Assembly: GCA_002104895.1 (NCBI GenBank)
Contig: MCFG01000337.1
Location: 1-64,000, forward strand
DNA length: 64,000 nucleotides
Source of the DNA: Anaeromyces robustus
Lineage: Eukaryota > Neocallimastigomycota > Neocallimastigomycetes > Neocallimastigales > Neocallimastigaceae
Direction of reading: 5' to 3'
The notes beneath the pieces were generated by a model. It worked only from the letters and a program-made list of their open reading frames with translations. It searched no databases and had not been told where the DNA came from. The position numbers were made by a program, and so were the translations under genes. Shown in pieces: positions 11,787 to 24,990 of the stretch. Every line of letters begins with the position of its first letter. Positions within the stretch are counted from its first letter, which is position 1.

Positions 11787-12887
11787 ATGAAAAATTTATC
11801 ATTTTTAGCAATTATTTTTGCAGCAATATTTGTTTTTGCAAGTGTTAGTGCTGCTGAAGATGAAATCCAACCTGCAGACTATAGTATACGGTAAATATAT
11901 ATATATTTATTATTATTATAATAATAATTATTAAAAATTTTATAAAAATTATTATTTAATAAAAATAAATAATTATTAAATTTATTAAATATGTTTATAT
12001 TATAAAAATTTATTTCAATTTTTTCTCTATCTATTAGCGAAAATATTTTATATAATGAACAGAATAAACTTGACGTTTATTATGACAAGAATAATGGAAA
12101 TAAACCAGTAATTATTTATATTCATGGTGGTTATTGGTATGAAGGTGACAAAGAAGAAGATTCAAGAATAGGAACATTACTTCAAACTCACGATTATGTT
12201 GTTGTTATTCCAAATTACAGACTTTACCCAGAAGTTACATCTATTAATGATATGGTTGAAGATGTATACTCAGCCATTAAATGGACAGTAGAAAATATTT
12301 CTCAATTTGGAGGTGATAAAGATGAAATGAGTATTGTTGGATTTAATGCTGGTGGTCATCTTGCTTCATTAACTTTATTAAAGTCAGCTCTTAAAATGGA
12401 AGTTAACGACAAGAAATTAAAGACTTTAGCTACTTTCAAACATTTAATTTTATTTAATAGTCCATATACTTTTGAAAAGGATGAAAAACTTGAAGCTGAA
12501 ATTAGAGGAATGAGAAATACTGCCAGTATGTCACCAAATTTAGAATATCTTAACAAATTTGCTGATGCTAAAGAAGGTCTTTTCCTTGGTAAGTCAAGTA
12601 CAATTTATGATGAAGTTGAAATTTTATCAAAGAAAGGTGATCTTTCAATTTACTCTATGGGTGCAGACAAAATTACATTTGTTGAATGTGATAATGATAC
12701 TAATTACCCAATTGGTTCTTCTCAAGAAATGATGGAAGAAGTCAAACGTGTTGTTGATGATGTTGAAATTGTTAAACAAGTTTACCCAGGTAACTACGAT
12801 TACATCATTAGTGGTATTAAAGGTAATAACGAAGAAGTTACTAGTATTTTCTTAAGCTTAATTGGTTCGGTATACGAATCTCATTAA
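11787..12887 (+). CDS. Secreted BD-FAE-like alpha/beta-hydrolase, probably non-catalytic
   Basis: Two exons (11787-11890, 12038-12887) encode 317 residues. Residues 1-21 form a clear signal peptide (MKNLSFLAIIFAAIFVFASV then SAAEDE). The fold markers of the esterase/lipase group (BD-FAE, hydrolase fold 3) are present: the oxyanion-hole motif HGGYW at 64-68, PNYRLYPE, and an elbow that reads GFNAGGH. In active relatives the elbow is GxSxG; here Asn138 replaces the nucleophile Ser. The region that normally carries the catalytic His (GxHD) reads YPGNYDYI without His. The protein is therefore likely a pseudo-esterase, perhaps a binding protein, derived from feruloyl or acetyl-xylan esterases that gut fungi secrete onto plant wall. 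An active role by an unusual mechanism cannot be excluded. Codon use looks like an expressed gene (more GC at third positions than its neighbours). Confidence 0.88.
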
Positions 12888-13669
12888 ATAAATATTAATT
12901 AATTAAAAAAATAAAGTTTTTTATATAAAAGTATAAAAAGAAAAAAACGAAAAAAGATTACTATTATCTAAATATTACAATTAACATTAAAATATTTTTA
13001 ATGTAAATAAAAAAAAATGTAAAAAATATAAGAAAAAGCTTTTTATTTTAAACAATGTAAAAAAAATAATGTAAACTAAAAAAAAAAAAAAAATCCAAAC
13101 CTTTTTTTTAAATGTAATAAAATATTAAAAATTTTTTTACACTTAAATTTTTTATTTTTGATATATTTTTTTTTTATTCATAATTAAAATTAGTTATTTA
13201 TATAATTTTTATTATTCATTTTTTTATTCTTGATGTATTTTTTTATTCATAATTAAAATTTATTATTCATATATTTTTCATTATTCATTAAGTGAAATGA
13301 TCGTAATTATTATTTTATTTTTTTTTTTTAAATTAAATATATAAAGTGTTTTACAATTATAATATAAAAAAAAAAATTAACCAATATTTTTTTATTTAAA
13401 ATTTTAAAATTATTTTATTTATTATATATAAATTATTTATAAAAATTTATTATCCACAAAATCCATTTATAAATAATATTAATTATTATATAATTTTATC
13501 ATTATCATTATCATTATCATCATTTATTTCAATAAAATATATATTTAAATTTATTATTATTATTTTAAATTATTATATATATTAAATAAGTTAACAATAA
13601 AGAAAGATTTATTAGATATGGTATTGTATAAAAGTTTGTATAAAATGAAAATATTATGGATATATTTAT
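12888..13669. other. Intergenic between convergent genes
   Basis: The stretch is nearly pure A/T with homopolymers, a weak repeat around tttttattcttgat/attcataattaaaatt (13150-13280) and an attatc microsatellite near 13495-13520. No gene is seen. Confidence 0.6.
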
Positions 13670-16462
13670 TTAAGATAAAATAGCTTTTAGAATTGTATTA
13701 TATACATCACATAAATATTTAATATATTCTTTTGCATAATTTTTAGCATATACTGCAATAAATAATTCATTATAGATGGTAGATATATCTTTTGTTTTGA
13801 AATACTCAATCATGGAATAAAAGGATTCTTCCCATACATAATGATACATTGTAAATAATAATCCAAAATCTTTTAATTCATTGGTAAATCTTAAAGTTTG
13901 AAAAATGTTGGAATTCCATATCAAAACATTAAGAAATTCAGCATACACTTGGACACCGTTGTCAAAATCAGTAAGATGTTCTTGTATTAATCGTGGATTC
14001 CATCGATTTTTTAATAAAATAGTACGAGATTTATGATTAACTAACATATCATTTATATTATTACAGTTCTGAAATTTTACGTTTTCTTTAATATTATTTT
14101 CTATTTTGGTAGAATAAGATGTGGAGAGGGACAAAGAGTTAAATTGATCACTTATTTGATTAAGGGAGTTTTTTAATGATGATATAGTCTTTCTTATTCT
14201 TCTATTAGATGACAGCGGTTTTGTTATATTAAAAGTATTTATATTTAAATAAGTAAAGGTTAAAGCTCCTACACAAGAAGCTATAAGAGCTTGGAAATCA
14301 TAATAATGTAATATCGTGTCTTCTTTCTTTGTATCAGAATTCAGATCCTTTTTAATTTCCTTTTTAATTTCATAATGATTTCTATTTAGAAAATCTGTAT
14401 AGGTATTATCGTTTTCTTTTGGTATAAATAAATTATCTTTACATTTTACCATTAAATAATAACGAAGAGTAACAACAATTGGAATTAAATAATAGGGTAA
14501 TTTTTTAATAGTTTCTTGATTACTATTAAAAATATTCAAATAAAGGTCATAACATTCATTTATTGAATCTGGGAAAGGTTCATTTTGATCTATTTTAATA
14601 TTAATTAAATCATTTATGACTGTTCCATTTCTAGTAATAAATTCTGTAATTTCATATTTATCCGGTAAATTTTTATTATTATTAAAATATTTGATATTTC
14701 TTTTAAATAATAAAGAATATACTTTTTTTCGTAATGTGTCAGTTACATTCCAACATTCTCTTTTATTAAGATTTTCAAAATATTGAGTACATTTAAAATG
14801 ATGATTATAAATTACTTTTTTTTTTTTTTTTTTCAATTTATTATTTTGAATGAAATTAAAGTGCAATATATATATATATATATATTTATTAATAAATTTA
14901 ATGATGAATTTAATATTAAATTTAATATTTTATTTAATATAAATAATTATAATTAAATAACATGATATGTTTAAAACCTTACCATTCAATAATGTTTCGT
15001 ATATTTTTCCAGAAAAATAACTTTCTAAAATTTCATTACAAATTTCTTCAGCTTTGTTTTCGGGTAAATATTTTAAAGTATATTCATTAATAGAATCCAT
15101 AAAATCTTTCTTAAATTCTTCTTCATTATCATCTTTTTGTTTCATTTCAAAAAATTTTTTAATCACCCATTCTTGTTTTTGCTGACTGTTATTAAAACTT
15201 GTTTCATTCATGTTGTCACATAAATCTAATATAAGATTAATAATCTTTTTATAGAGTTCATTCTCAATCGCTCTAGTTTCTTCATGATTACATTTATAAA
15301 AATTTATTTGATTTGAAAGATTTCTATAATTTCCTATAGATATGTAATCATTACTACATAATGTAGCAAATACAGGTAATAATTCTTTTGGAATTCCAAT
15401 ATATTGAGTTAAAAATTCATTTTTATAAAGTTGATAACAAATTATTTTATTATCATTATTATCTTCATTTATATAATTTTTATTGTTTTTTTTATCGCCT
15501 TTTTTATTATTATTGTTTTTACTATTTTTATAATTTTTTGGAAAACGAATGGAATCAATACTTATATAACCTGGTACATCATAAATATAAAAATCCGAAT
15601 CACTACTAATTACATATCTTTTTTTATTATTATTTAATAGGTAAATATATGTATGGAGAGAGAGAAAAATAAACATGAAATTATTTATTAATAAAATAGT
15701 TATAATAAAAAATAAGTTTGTAATAATAGTTTTCTAGGTAATAAAAGTAAATATATTATATATATATATACCCATTATATTTATTTGCTAAATTAGCTAT
15801 ATCAGAATCTGCTTCAAATAATGATAATTTTACTTCAAGTTTTTCATAGAATTCTGATGCATCGAATAAATATTGAGCATAGGCAATTCGAATTATTGGT
15901 ACAGCACAAACTTTAGAAGGTTTAAAAAATGCTCTTTTTAATTTACTATCAAAGTGAATGATTTTTTTATAAAAGTTTTTTATGGATTTAACTCGTTCTT
16001 TTGCTCTATTTATGTTTGTGTCTATTTTCATTAAAGTATCCATACCATCAAAAACAAATATTAATTTACCAAGGTTATCAATGGCCAAAAGATATAAAAG
16101 ATACTAGAATATGTTATAATAAATAAATGTTATTCATTTTTTTCCCCATATTATTATAATAATTATAATTATATATATGTTAAGTATATAAACCAATTTA
16201 CTTTTTGCAATAGTTTGAAAAATTCTAAATTATCAAAAACAAACCAATTTAATTGATTTGACATAAAATAAAAAAAAGCATTAGCATCTACAATTAAATT
16301 TAATTTTCCATCCGTTGTAACAGTGGAACCTGACTTTTCACTAGAAGATAATTTTTTTTTAATGTTAATTAATTTTGAATACTCTCCATTATTTATAAAC
16401 CATTTTTGGTTTAAAAGTTTTATATTTTTTGATACAAAAGCTGTCAATTTTTTTACACCCAT
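13670..16462 (-). CDS. Asteroid/ASTE1-like XPG-family protein
   Basis: Four exons on the minus strand (16462-16202, 16103-15772, 15617-14983, 14814-13670) encode 790 residues. The start MGVKKLTAFVSKN is the typical N-terminus of XPG/asteroid nucleases. The acidic positions of the family are present in order: NLIVDANAFFYF, LIFVFDGMD, SLFEADSDIANLANKYNG and YVISSDSDFYIYDVPGYI, followed by LLPVFATLCSNDYIS. This block order and the LCSNDY segment match Asteroid/ASTE1 rather than FEN1 or EXO1. The C-terminal ~450 residues are Asn/Lys-rich and poorly conserved, as is usual in this family. Catalytic acids appear kept, so nuclease activity is possible; the family's biological role is poorly defined (ASTE1 acts at DNA breaks with shieldin in mammals). 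The junction to the last exon uses an acceptor after a long A-run and is the least certain. Confidence 0.85.
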
Positions 16463-16941
16463 ATTATGTATTATACCTTATCAATAAATTTATTATATTA
16501 TGTTATTGATATTTTTTTTATACTGACTTTTTATTTTGTTTTTAAAGAAATATAAAAAATTAAACTTTAATTTTTATTTTAAAAAAAAAATGAAATCTTA
16601 AATATTTCTAATTTAAATTTAATTTAAATTAGAATAGTTTAATATGAATAATTAAATTTTATTGGACATTTTTTTTATAAATATTTTTGATTATTTTATT
16701 AACTTTTAAATAGGTATTATTCACAATAAAAATATATTATATATATATAATGAATTGAACTATAGTTTTATTAATTACATGTCCATTTTATAAAAGGATA
16801 AAAATAATTTAAACACATTAAAATTAATACACGCATTATAATATTTATTATTATATTTTTATATATTATTTTAATAATAATGTATTTTTAAATGTACAAT
16901 GTTAAATATATAATATATATATTATATATGTAAAGATTTTT

Positions 16942-17037
16942 AAAATTAAATTAGAATTATTATATACAATATTTTTTTTTTTTTTGAAAAATAAAAAAAG
17001 AAATTAAATTAGAATTATTATATACAATATTTTTTTT
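16942..17037. repeat. ~60-bp tandem duplication at the 3' end of a gene
   Basis: The phrase ttagaattattatatacaat occurs at 16951-16970 and again about 60 bases on, embedded in two nearly identical copies ending in a T-run. It overlaps the last codons of the minus-strand gene at 16960-17595. Confidence 0.85.
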
Positions 17038-17595
17038 ATAATCTAAATCTATTTTGTGAATTTTATTTTTGTTACTCCTTATATTATTTCTTTTATTATA
17101 ATTAATTTTTTTTAATGAAATCTTTGTAGTTAGATCTATATTTTCTTTAATTGTTATTTGATTTATGGGATTTTCCGGTGAGTTTTTCCAAGCTCTTTGT
17201 ATATGTTTTTCTAATTCTGATTTCGAATATATTTTACTGCTACTTTCATATTCTGTTAATTTACGTTGCTTAAAGAATCTATAAGCTTTGGGAATATTTA
17301 TTAAATTCTTTTGATTATAATCATTATTAATGATTTCGTTAGAAACACTGGAATTTTCTTGTTCATCAACGGGAGAAGAAACGCTACCTTTTTGTTGTTT
17401 CTTTGTTCTTTTAACTGCTTTTATAAGTTTCTAAATTTTAGGTAATAATTATAATAATAAAAATGAAATTAATATATAATTATAAAAAATAAAAAGGATT
17501 GAATATTTTTAATTCAATTTAAATATAATGCAATTTTTGTAATATATATTATAATATTTACTTTCATTGTAAAAGTTATTTCCGTAATAAACCAT
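16960..17595 (-). CDS. Small basic protein with CCDC124/HMG-like helical motif
   Basis: Two exons (17595-17562 and 17417-16960) give 163 residues. After a Lys/Gln-rich start, residues ~45-90 read PKAYRFFKQRKLTEYESS then KSELEKHIQRAWKNSPENP. This resembles the C-terminal helical region of CCDC124/Lso2-type ribosome-associated proteins (…W..SP.NP.NQ) and, more loosely, an HMG box. The rest is strongly basic and Asn-rich. The first exon (MVYYGNNFYNE) joins in frame only if the acceptor is the AG at 17418-17419; the more conventional AG 13 bases upstream would hit a stop, so the start is uncertain. The last ~30 codons overlap a 60-bp tandem duplication, so the C-terminus may be a recent extension. 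Function is a cautious inference. Confidence 0.6.
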
Positions 17596-19285
<1,690 letters not shown>

Positions 19286-19942
19286 ATGGCTGGAAATAAT
19301 AATAAAGATAAACGTGATGTTGTATGTTCTAACCCAAGTTGTCAAAAGAAATGGGTTCAAGGACAACCAATGTTTAAATCTTGCTCTCAATGTGGACAAG
19401 CTAAATATTGTTCTAAAGAATGTCAAAGAGCTCACTGGAAACAACATAAACGTGCTTGTAAGAAGAAGGCACAACAAAATCAACAACAACAAAATCAATC
19501 TCAACAAAGCATCAAGAGTCCACAATTAAATCAACAACAAAAAGAACCACAACAAAATGTTTTATCTCCAAAATTAAACCAAGGTAAAAAACAACAAAAT
19601 CCAAGCTCATCTCCACAATTAAAACAAGGTAAAAATAAGCAATCACCTCAATTACATCAAAAAACAAGATCTCCATCACCTTCAAAAAGTACTACTGAAA
19701 AAGAAGTTAAAAGTGATTCAAATGACCAGAAAAAGCTTACTGCTGAAATAGCAGCTTTAAAGAAAGAAAGACAACAATATTTATTAGATAAAAAAGAAGC
19801 AGCATTTTTCTTAGAACAAACAAAAAAGACTGTTGCTCAACAAAGTGAAAAAATGGAAAGTTTCACTGAACGTCTTCGTTTAACCTTAAATAAAGTTGAA
19901 AAAATACATGAAACCCTTGAATCAGTCAAAGCTATATGTTAA
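19286..19942 (+). CDS. MYND zinc-finger protein with coiled coil
   Basis: A single exon encodes 218 residues. Residues ~13-58 are a MYND finger with the Cys/His ladder CSNPSCQKKW, CSQCGQAKYCSKECQ and HWKQHKRAC. MYND domains bind Pro-rich peptides of transcriptional or chromatin partners. Residues ~60-145 are Gln/Pro/Ser/Lys-rich and look disordered, with repeated 'SPQLxQ' phrases. Residues ~150-218 (LTAEIAALKKERQQYLLDKK and onward) are a predicted coiled coil. The start ATG follows an A-rich leader and begins MAGNNNKDKRDVVCS. There is no SET domain, so it is not an SMYD methyltransferase. The specific partner is unknown. Confidence 0.88.
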   Translation: MAGNNNKDKRDVVCSNPSCQKKWVQGQPMFKSCSQCGQAKYCSKECQRAHWKQHKRACKKKAQQNQQQQNQSQQSIKSPQLNQQQKEPQQNVLSPKLNQGKKQQNPSSSPQLKQGKNKQSPQLHQKTRSPSPSKSTTEKEVKSDSNDQKKLTAEIAALKKERQQYLLDKKEAAFFLEQTKKTVAQQSEKMESFTERLRLTLNKVEKIHETLESVKAIC

Positions 19943-21871
19943 GGAAAAAAATTTAAAAAACGAAAAAAAAATATTATATCAATTTATAAAAATTATATAA
20001 AGAATCTATGAAAATAGAAATAATAATTTTCTATATAAACTTTACATGAAAAGGATAATATAATTTAATTTTTTAAAAATTAGTACAATCAAAATAAAAT
20101 TTATTATTATCAATATTATATAATAAGTTATGATATTTTAATATTTAATTTTATATTGAAAATTTTCTATCTCAATTTATCATTTTTATTATTTAATATA
20201 ATTAATTACAGAAATTTATATAAAAATCAAAAAGAAAAAGAAGAAATATATATTTTAAATATTTTATATTTAATATATATATTTTTAATATAAATTTGTA
20301 TTTTTAACTATATTTTTTTTTATAATAATTAAATGATAATAAGATAAAAAATATTATTATTATTTTAATAGAAATAATTATTCTTTATATTCATTTTTAT
20401 TTTAAGTTTTATAATATATAAAATAAAATTTTTTAAATTAATTTAACTACATGCTTAATACAAAATAATTAATAATAATAATAATAAAAAAACACACACA
20501 CACACAAAAAAAAAAAATTAGAAAGAAACAAGAAACAAAAAAAAAAAAAAAAAACTAAAAAACTAAAAAAAACAAAAAAAAAAAAAAAAAAAAATAACTA
20601 AAAAACAAAAACAAAAACAAAAAAAGAAAGAAAGAAAAAAGAAAAAATTACAAAAAAATTATAAAAACAAAAAAAAAAAAAAAAAAAAAAAAAGCAAGAA
20701 GAATAAAAAAAAGATTAAAAATGAAAAATAGATAATAATAAATGATAATAAATAATAAAATATAAATACATAAATTAATAAAAAAAATTAAAAGATAATT
20801 AAAAATTATTATAAATATATATAATATAAAAGAAAATAGTAAATAATAGAAAGGAAAAAAAAATAAAACTACACTTAATATCAATACCATTTTTTTTTTT
20901 AAGAAATTATGTAAATGTATTCAAAAAAGATTACCTTAATAATTATTTTAAAAAATAATAATATAATAAAATACGAACCTATTTCAAATCATTTTTTTCT
21001 ATTATATACCATTTCGTATTATATTTATATAATTTTATAATATTTAATATCCTTGTTATTATTTATTATTAATTTAAAATATCTTTTTTTTTTTTTTTTT
21101 CTTATTTTTTTTTTCTTATATTTTTTTTCTTATATTTTTTTTTCTTTTCTTTTCTTTCCTTTATTTTTTTTTTTTTCATTTATTATATGTAAATATTTTA
21201 TATGTATATATATAAACATTTTATCAATTTAATAATTGTATTTATATTATTCTTATTAAATACAGTTTTAAAAACAATTAATTATAATAAAAAATATATA
21301 TATATATATATAAATCATAAAAATCAGATTATGTATCTTTTTTTATAAACTTTAAGTATATATAATGTTTTTATCTTTAAAAAAGCGAAAAAAAAATTAT
21401 TTATATATTAGAGTTTTTATTTTAGTTGGAAAATTTATTGGGTATAAATATATTTTTTTTTTTTTTTGGAAAAAATATATACTTATACCTTTTGATATCT
21501 TATTTCTTATTTTTTTTTTTTAATTTCATTGATAAAAGATAATTATTATTTCTTTTTTTTAAAAAAATAATAATTTATAATATTGAGTACTATCCTTTTT
21601 TTTTTTTGTTCTTCATTTTTTATTTCTACTAGACTATCTTAAAAAATTTAGATTTACTAACCATAAAGATAATTATTTTGAAAATATTTATCGTTATAAT
21701 TATATAGAATCATTACTATCAACAACAGCAAAAAAAAAAAAAAAATAATTAAACAAGAAAAGGAAGTTATTATTATTCCTATTTATTAGATATATATATT
21801 TATATACATTACATTTAGAATAATTTTAAAATAATAAAGGAATATATAATAATTTATTTAATTTTTTCAAT
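19943..21871. other. Long gene-free region with purine- and pyrimidine-rich tracts
   Basis: From 20480 to 20700 the plus strand is almost all A with a short ca repeat and aaac/aaag variants. Around 21080-21175 it becomes T/C-rich (ttttcttata repeats). No gene is supported; the long frame that can be read through the A-rich tract is compositional. Confidence 0.65.
20470..20720. repeat. A-rich low-complexity tract with (CA)n
   Basis: Long A-runs are interspersed with acac, aaac and aaag units. It resembles a polypurine tract rather than a gene. Confidence 0.8.
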
Positions 21872-23728
21872 ATGGAAGAAACTAATAAAGTTAATATAAA
21901 TGTATCAGAGGAATTAACGAAAAAAGAAAATGACTATCAATCTCTGGACCTCGATTCTATTATAATTGAAAATAAAATAGTAGAAAATAATATTAACACT
22001 TCAAATTATAAATATGTTAGTAATAATAGCAATATGAATGAAAATTTCTGTATTAATAGATGTGATAGTTGTGCTTGTAGTAGTAGTAGTGGTAGTAGTA
22101 GCAGTAGTAGTAGTCAAAGAAAAAGTAATTCTTCTTGTAATAGTAAAACTCCTATTAATAGAGATAATAATGATGATGGTGAAGAATGTGATATTATTAA
22201 TAATTCATTTTTAAATAAAAATGCTAGTTCATCAGAAACCATTATTAGTAAAGAATCATCATCTAGTTCATTACATAATAGTTTATACAATGAAAAACAA
22301 GAGTTAAATCAAACAAATACAAATAATGATAATATAGTATTTATTAATGATGAAAATAATAATATTATTTCTACTATTCAAAATGATAACATGACCACAA
22401 TTTCTAATGGAAGTAATAATTTTAATGATTTAACTAGACAGGAATTAGAACCAACTCATGTAGCATGGAATTCTTGGAAGTAAATATTAATTAATATTTA
22501 TTATATATATATATTTCACTGTATATATATAAATTCATTAAATATATAATGATAATGTAACATTGTATTTATAAATATTTTATTTAAAAAAAAAAAAAAA
22601 AAATTATAAAGGTTATGGTGTCTAATAAAACTATTGTTTTCAGTGTTAATCATTTTATTTGGTGCTAGAGGATTGATTATTGATTATTCTAAAACTTGTT
22701 ATAATAACTTTATATTCTTTTCTCTATGTTATATCGTCATATCAACCATTCAGATTATTATTAATATATTGTTAATTGTTTATTTACCACATAAAATATA
22801 TCAAATAAATTATTCTATGCATAGAAGGTATATTATATATATATTATTTACGGATATTATAATGGATTATTAATTACCATTTAAATTTAATATATATATA
22901 TATATATATATAGATTATATATATCAAAAGTTTTATGGTTAATTCAAGGATTTATTGATGTTCTTCAATTAATTATGATTCCAATTGGTATTAGAATTTT
23001 AAAAGGAGCTTCGAATATTTGTGTAAATAGGTTATAATTGTATTCTTATTAATAATATATTTTATATTGAACTTTTTTTTCTCTATAATTTAATATAGTT
23101 TGATGGTATAAGGACATATCCAAGTAGTTCATATGACTTTATTTATTATATTACATTAATTAGTTCATGTATTTATGTATTATTTGTTTCTCTAATATTA
23201 ATTCTTGTAAGTATATTATTTTATGTAAATGTCTTTTTTTTTTTTTTTATTAATATACAATATATTCATATACACATATATATATATATATATATAAAAT
23301 TAAAAAATTAGCCATGTTGGACATTATTTATTTTATTACCAAAATATGAGGGTGTTTCAATGAGTCAATTTAAAAAAATAAATACTATAGAAGTTACTAA
23401 TGCTGTTATCGAGCAGGAACCATTGTAAATTATTATTATTATTATTATAATTTTAATATAAAATTAATAGAAATTATAACAAAAATATATATTAAAAAAA
23501 TTTTTTTATATTATTAATTTATATTTAAAAAAAAGTTGTGTCATCTGCATGGAAGAATTTAAGTTGAAATCAAAAGTAAAACAACTTCCATGTAATCATA
23601 TTTATCATAAAAAATGTATATCAATATGGTTTGCAGAACATAACAAATGGTAATTATTTGAAAAAAAAAGTTTTTTTTTTTTAATTTTATATATTAACTA
23701 AAATAATATAAATTATAATTATAATAAT

Positions 23729-23774
<46 letters not shown>

Positions 23775-23845
23775 GTTTATATTTTTATAATATATATGTA
23801 TCAATTAATATAACAAGTCCAACTTGTCGATATGAAATTGAATAA
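21872..23845 (+). CDS. Multi-pass membrane RING-H2 E3 ubiquitin ligase
   Basis: Seven exons (21872-22479, 22612-22827, 22914-23022, 23099-23206, 23312-23424, 23536-23649, 23818-23845) encode 431 residues. Residues 1-195 are Ser/Asn-rich and disordered, with a short Cys cluster (CINRCDSCACS). About five hydrophobic segments follow, for example KLLFSVLIILFGARG, FFSLCYIVISTIQIIINILL, VLWLIQGFIDVLQLIMIPIG and FIYYITLISSCIYVLFVSLI. The C-terminus is a RING-H2 finger: CVICMEEFKLKSKVKQLPC, NHIYHKKC, then KCPTCRYEIE, where the CPTC Cys codon is split over the last intron. The arrangement (disordered N-terminus, TM bundle, terminal RING) matches endomembrane RING ligases. The substrate is unknown. Confidence 0.88.
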
Positions 23846-24990
23846 ATTTCCAATTTAAATTTAAGTTATTTAGTTTTATTTGAATGGTTATCTAAATAAT
23901 TTATATAAATTTTGTATATTATTGTAAATTACTATTCTTTAGTATATTTCATATAATATCTATTTCAAATAATATCTCTATTTTATTAGAAAATATATGA
24001 TACCTATATGAAATTATTTTAATAAATCATTTTTGTTATTAATATTTTTTTTTTTAAAAAAAAAGGAAATTATTAATATTATATTATTTTATGTAAATAA
24101 ACTTTAATCATAATAAAAAATTATATCATTAGTATCATGATAAATATACAAATATATTAATATTAATTATCATGACTTCTCTGTTTTGATTTTTATTTTT
24201 AGTATGTTATTTTTTTTTTTTTTTATTTGTATATTTTTGATTATATTATATATTTTACAACAATAAATATAATTATTGAGTTCTTTTTAGTATTCATATT
24301 TATTACATTATAATTATGATATTAAGATTAAATATAAATTTAAAGAATTTATCAAAATAATATAAAAAAGATGAATTAAAAACATTTAATTGAACACGGC
24401 GTAGATATAAATCAATTAGACAGTATTGTTCTAAAAAGAATAATAATGAATAATAAATAATACAATGTTTAGAATTTCACAACATACATTTATATTAATT
24501 AAATAATAGATTTATTAAATAAATGATTTATATTATGTATATATTAATTTTAACATTTAATATAATATTAAAATATGTATATATAATTTTAAATATTTTT
24601 ATAAATATATTATATATAATATTTATTACATTTTATTTTCTGTTTATTAATATATTTTATGATATTATTTTAAAATAATACATTATAATATTCTTGTACA
24701 ATAATAATTAAATTATAAATAATAAAATACTTAACAAAAAATAAAATTATAATTTAAAAATATTTACACATTTAATTAAGCATTTTAGATATTTATAAAT
24801 TTTATTCATTTATTTTTACAATTTTAAATTAATATATTAATTTTTTTTTTTCTTTCTTTTTTATTTTATTCTTTTTTTTTTTTTTATATAATTATATATT
24901 TTTTAGATAGAAATTATAATTGATAAAAAAAATTATGATAACTTAAGCTTATTATAGAAAGTAATATTTGATATAAAATGTATTTAAAAA
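23846..24990. other. Intergenic with an ankyrin relic
   Basis: The region is A/T-rich. The only coding-like material is a short decayed ankyrin piece (24362-24460). Confidence 0.6.
24362..24460 (+). pseudogene. Ankyrin-repeat gene fragment
   Basis: The frame starting at 24380 reads KHLIEHGVDINQLDSIVLKR, a clear ankyrin-repeat phrase. The frame one base off reads KDELKT just before it, so a single-base shift separates the halves. Nothing coding extends to either side; it is a small remnant of an ankyrin gene of the kind amplified in gut fungi. Confidence 0.65.

Noticed and set aside
20648-20890. 80-codon hydrophobic frame on the minus strand
   Set aside because: It arises from a nearly pure A tract on the plus strand (Phe/Leu/Ile on the other strand) and has no coding features.
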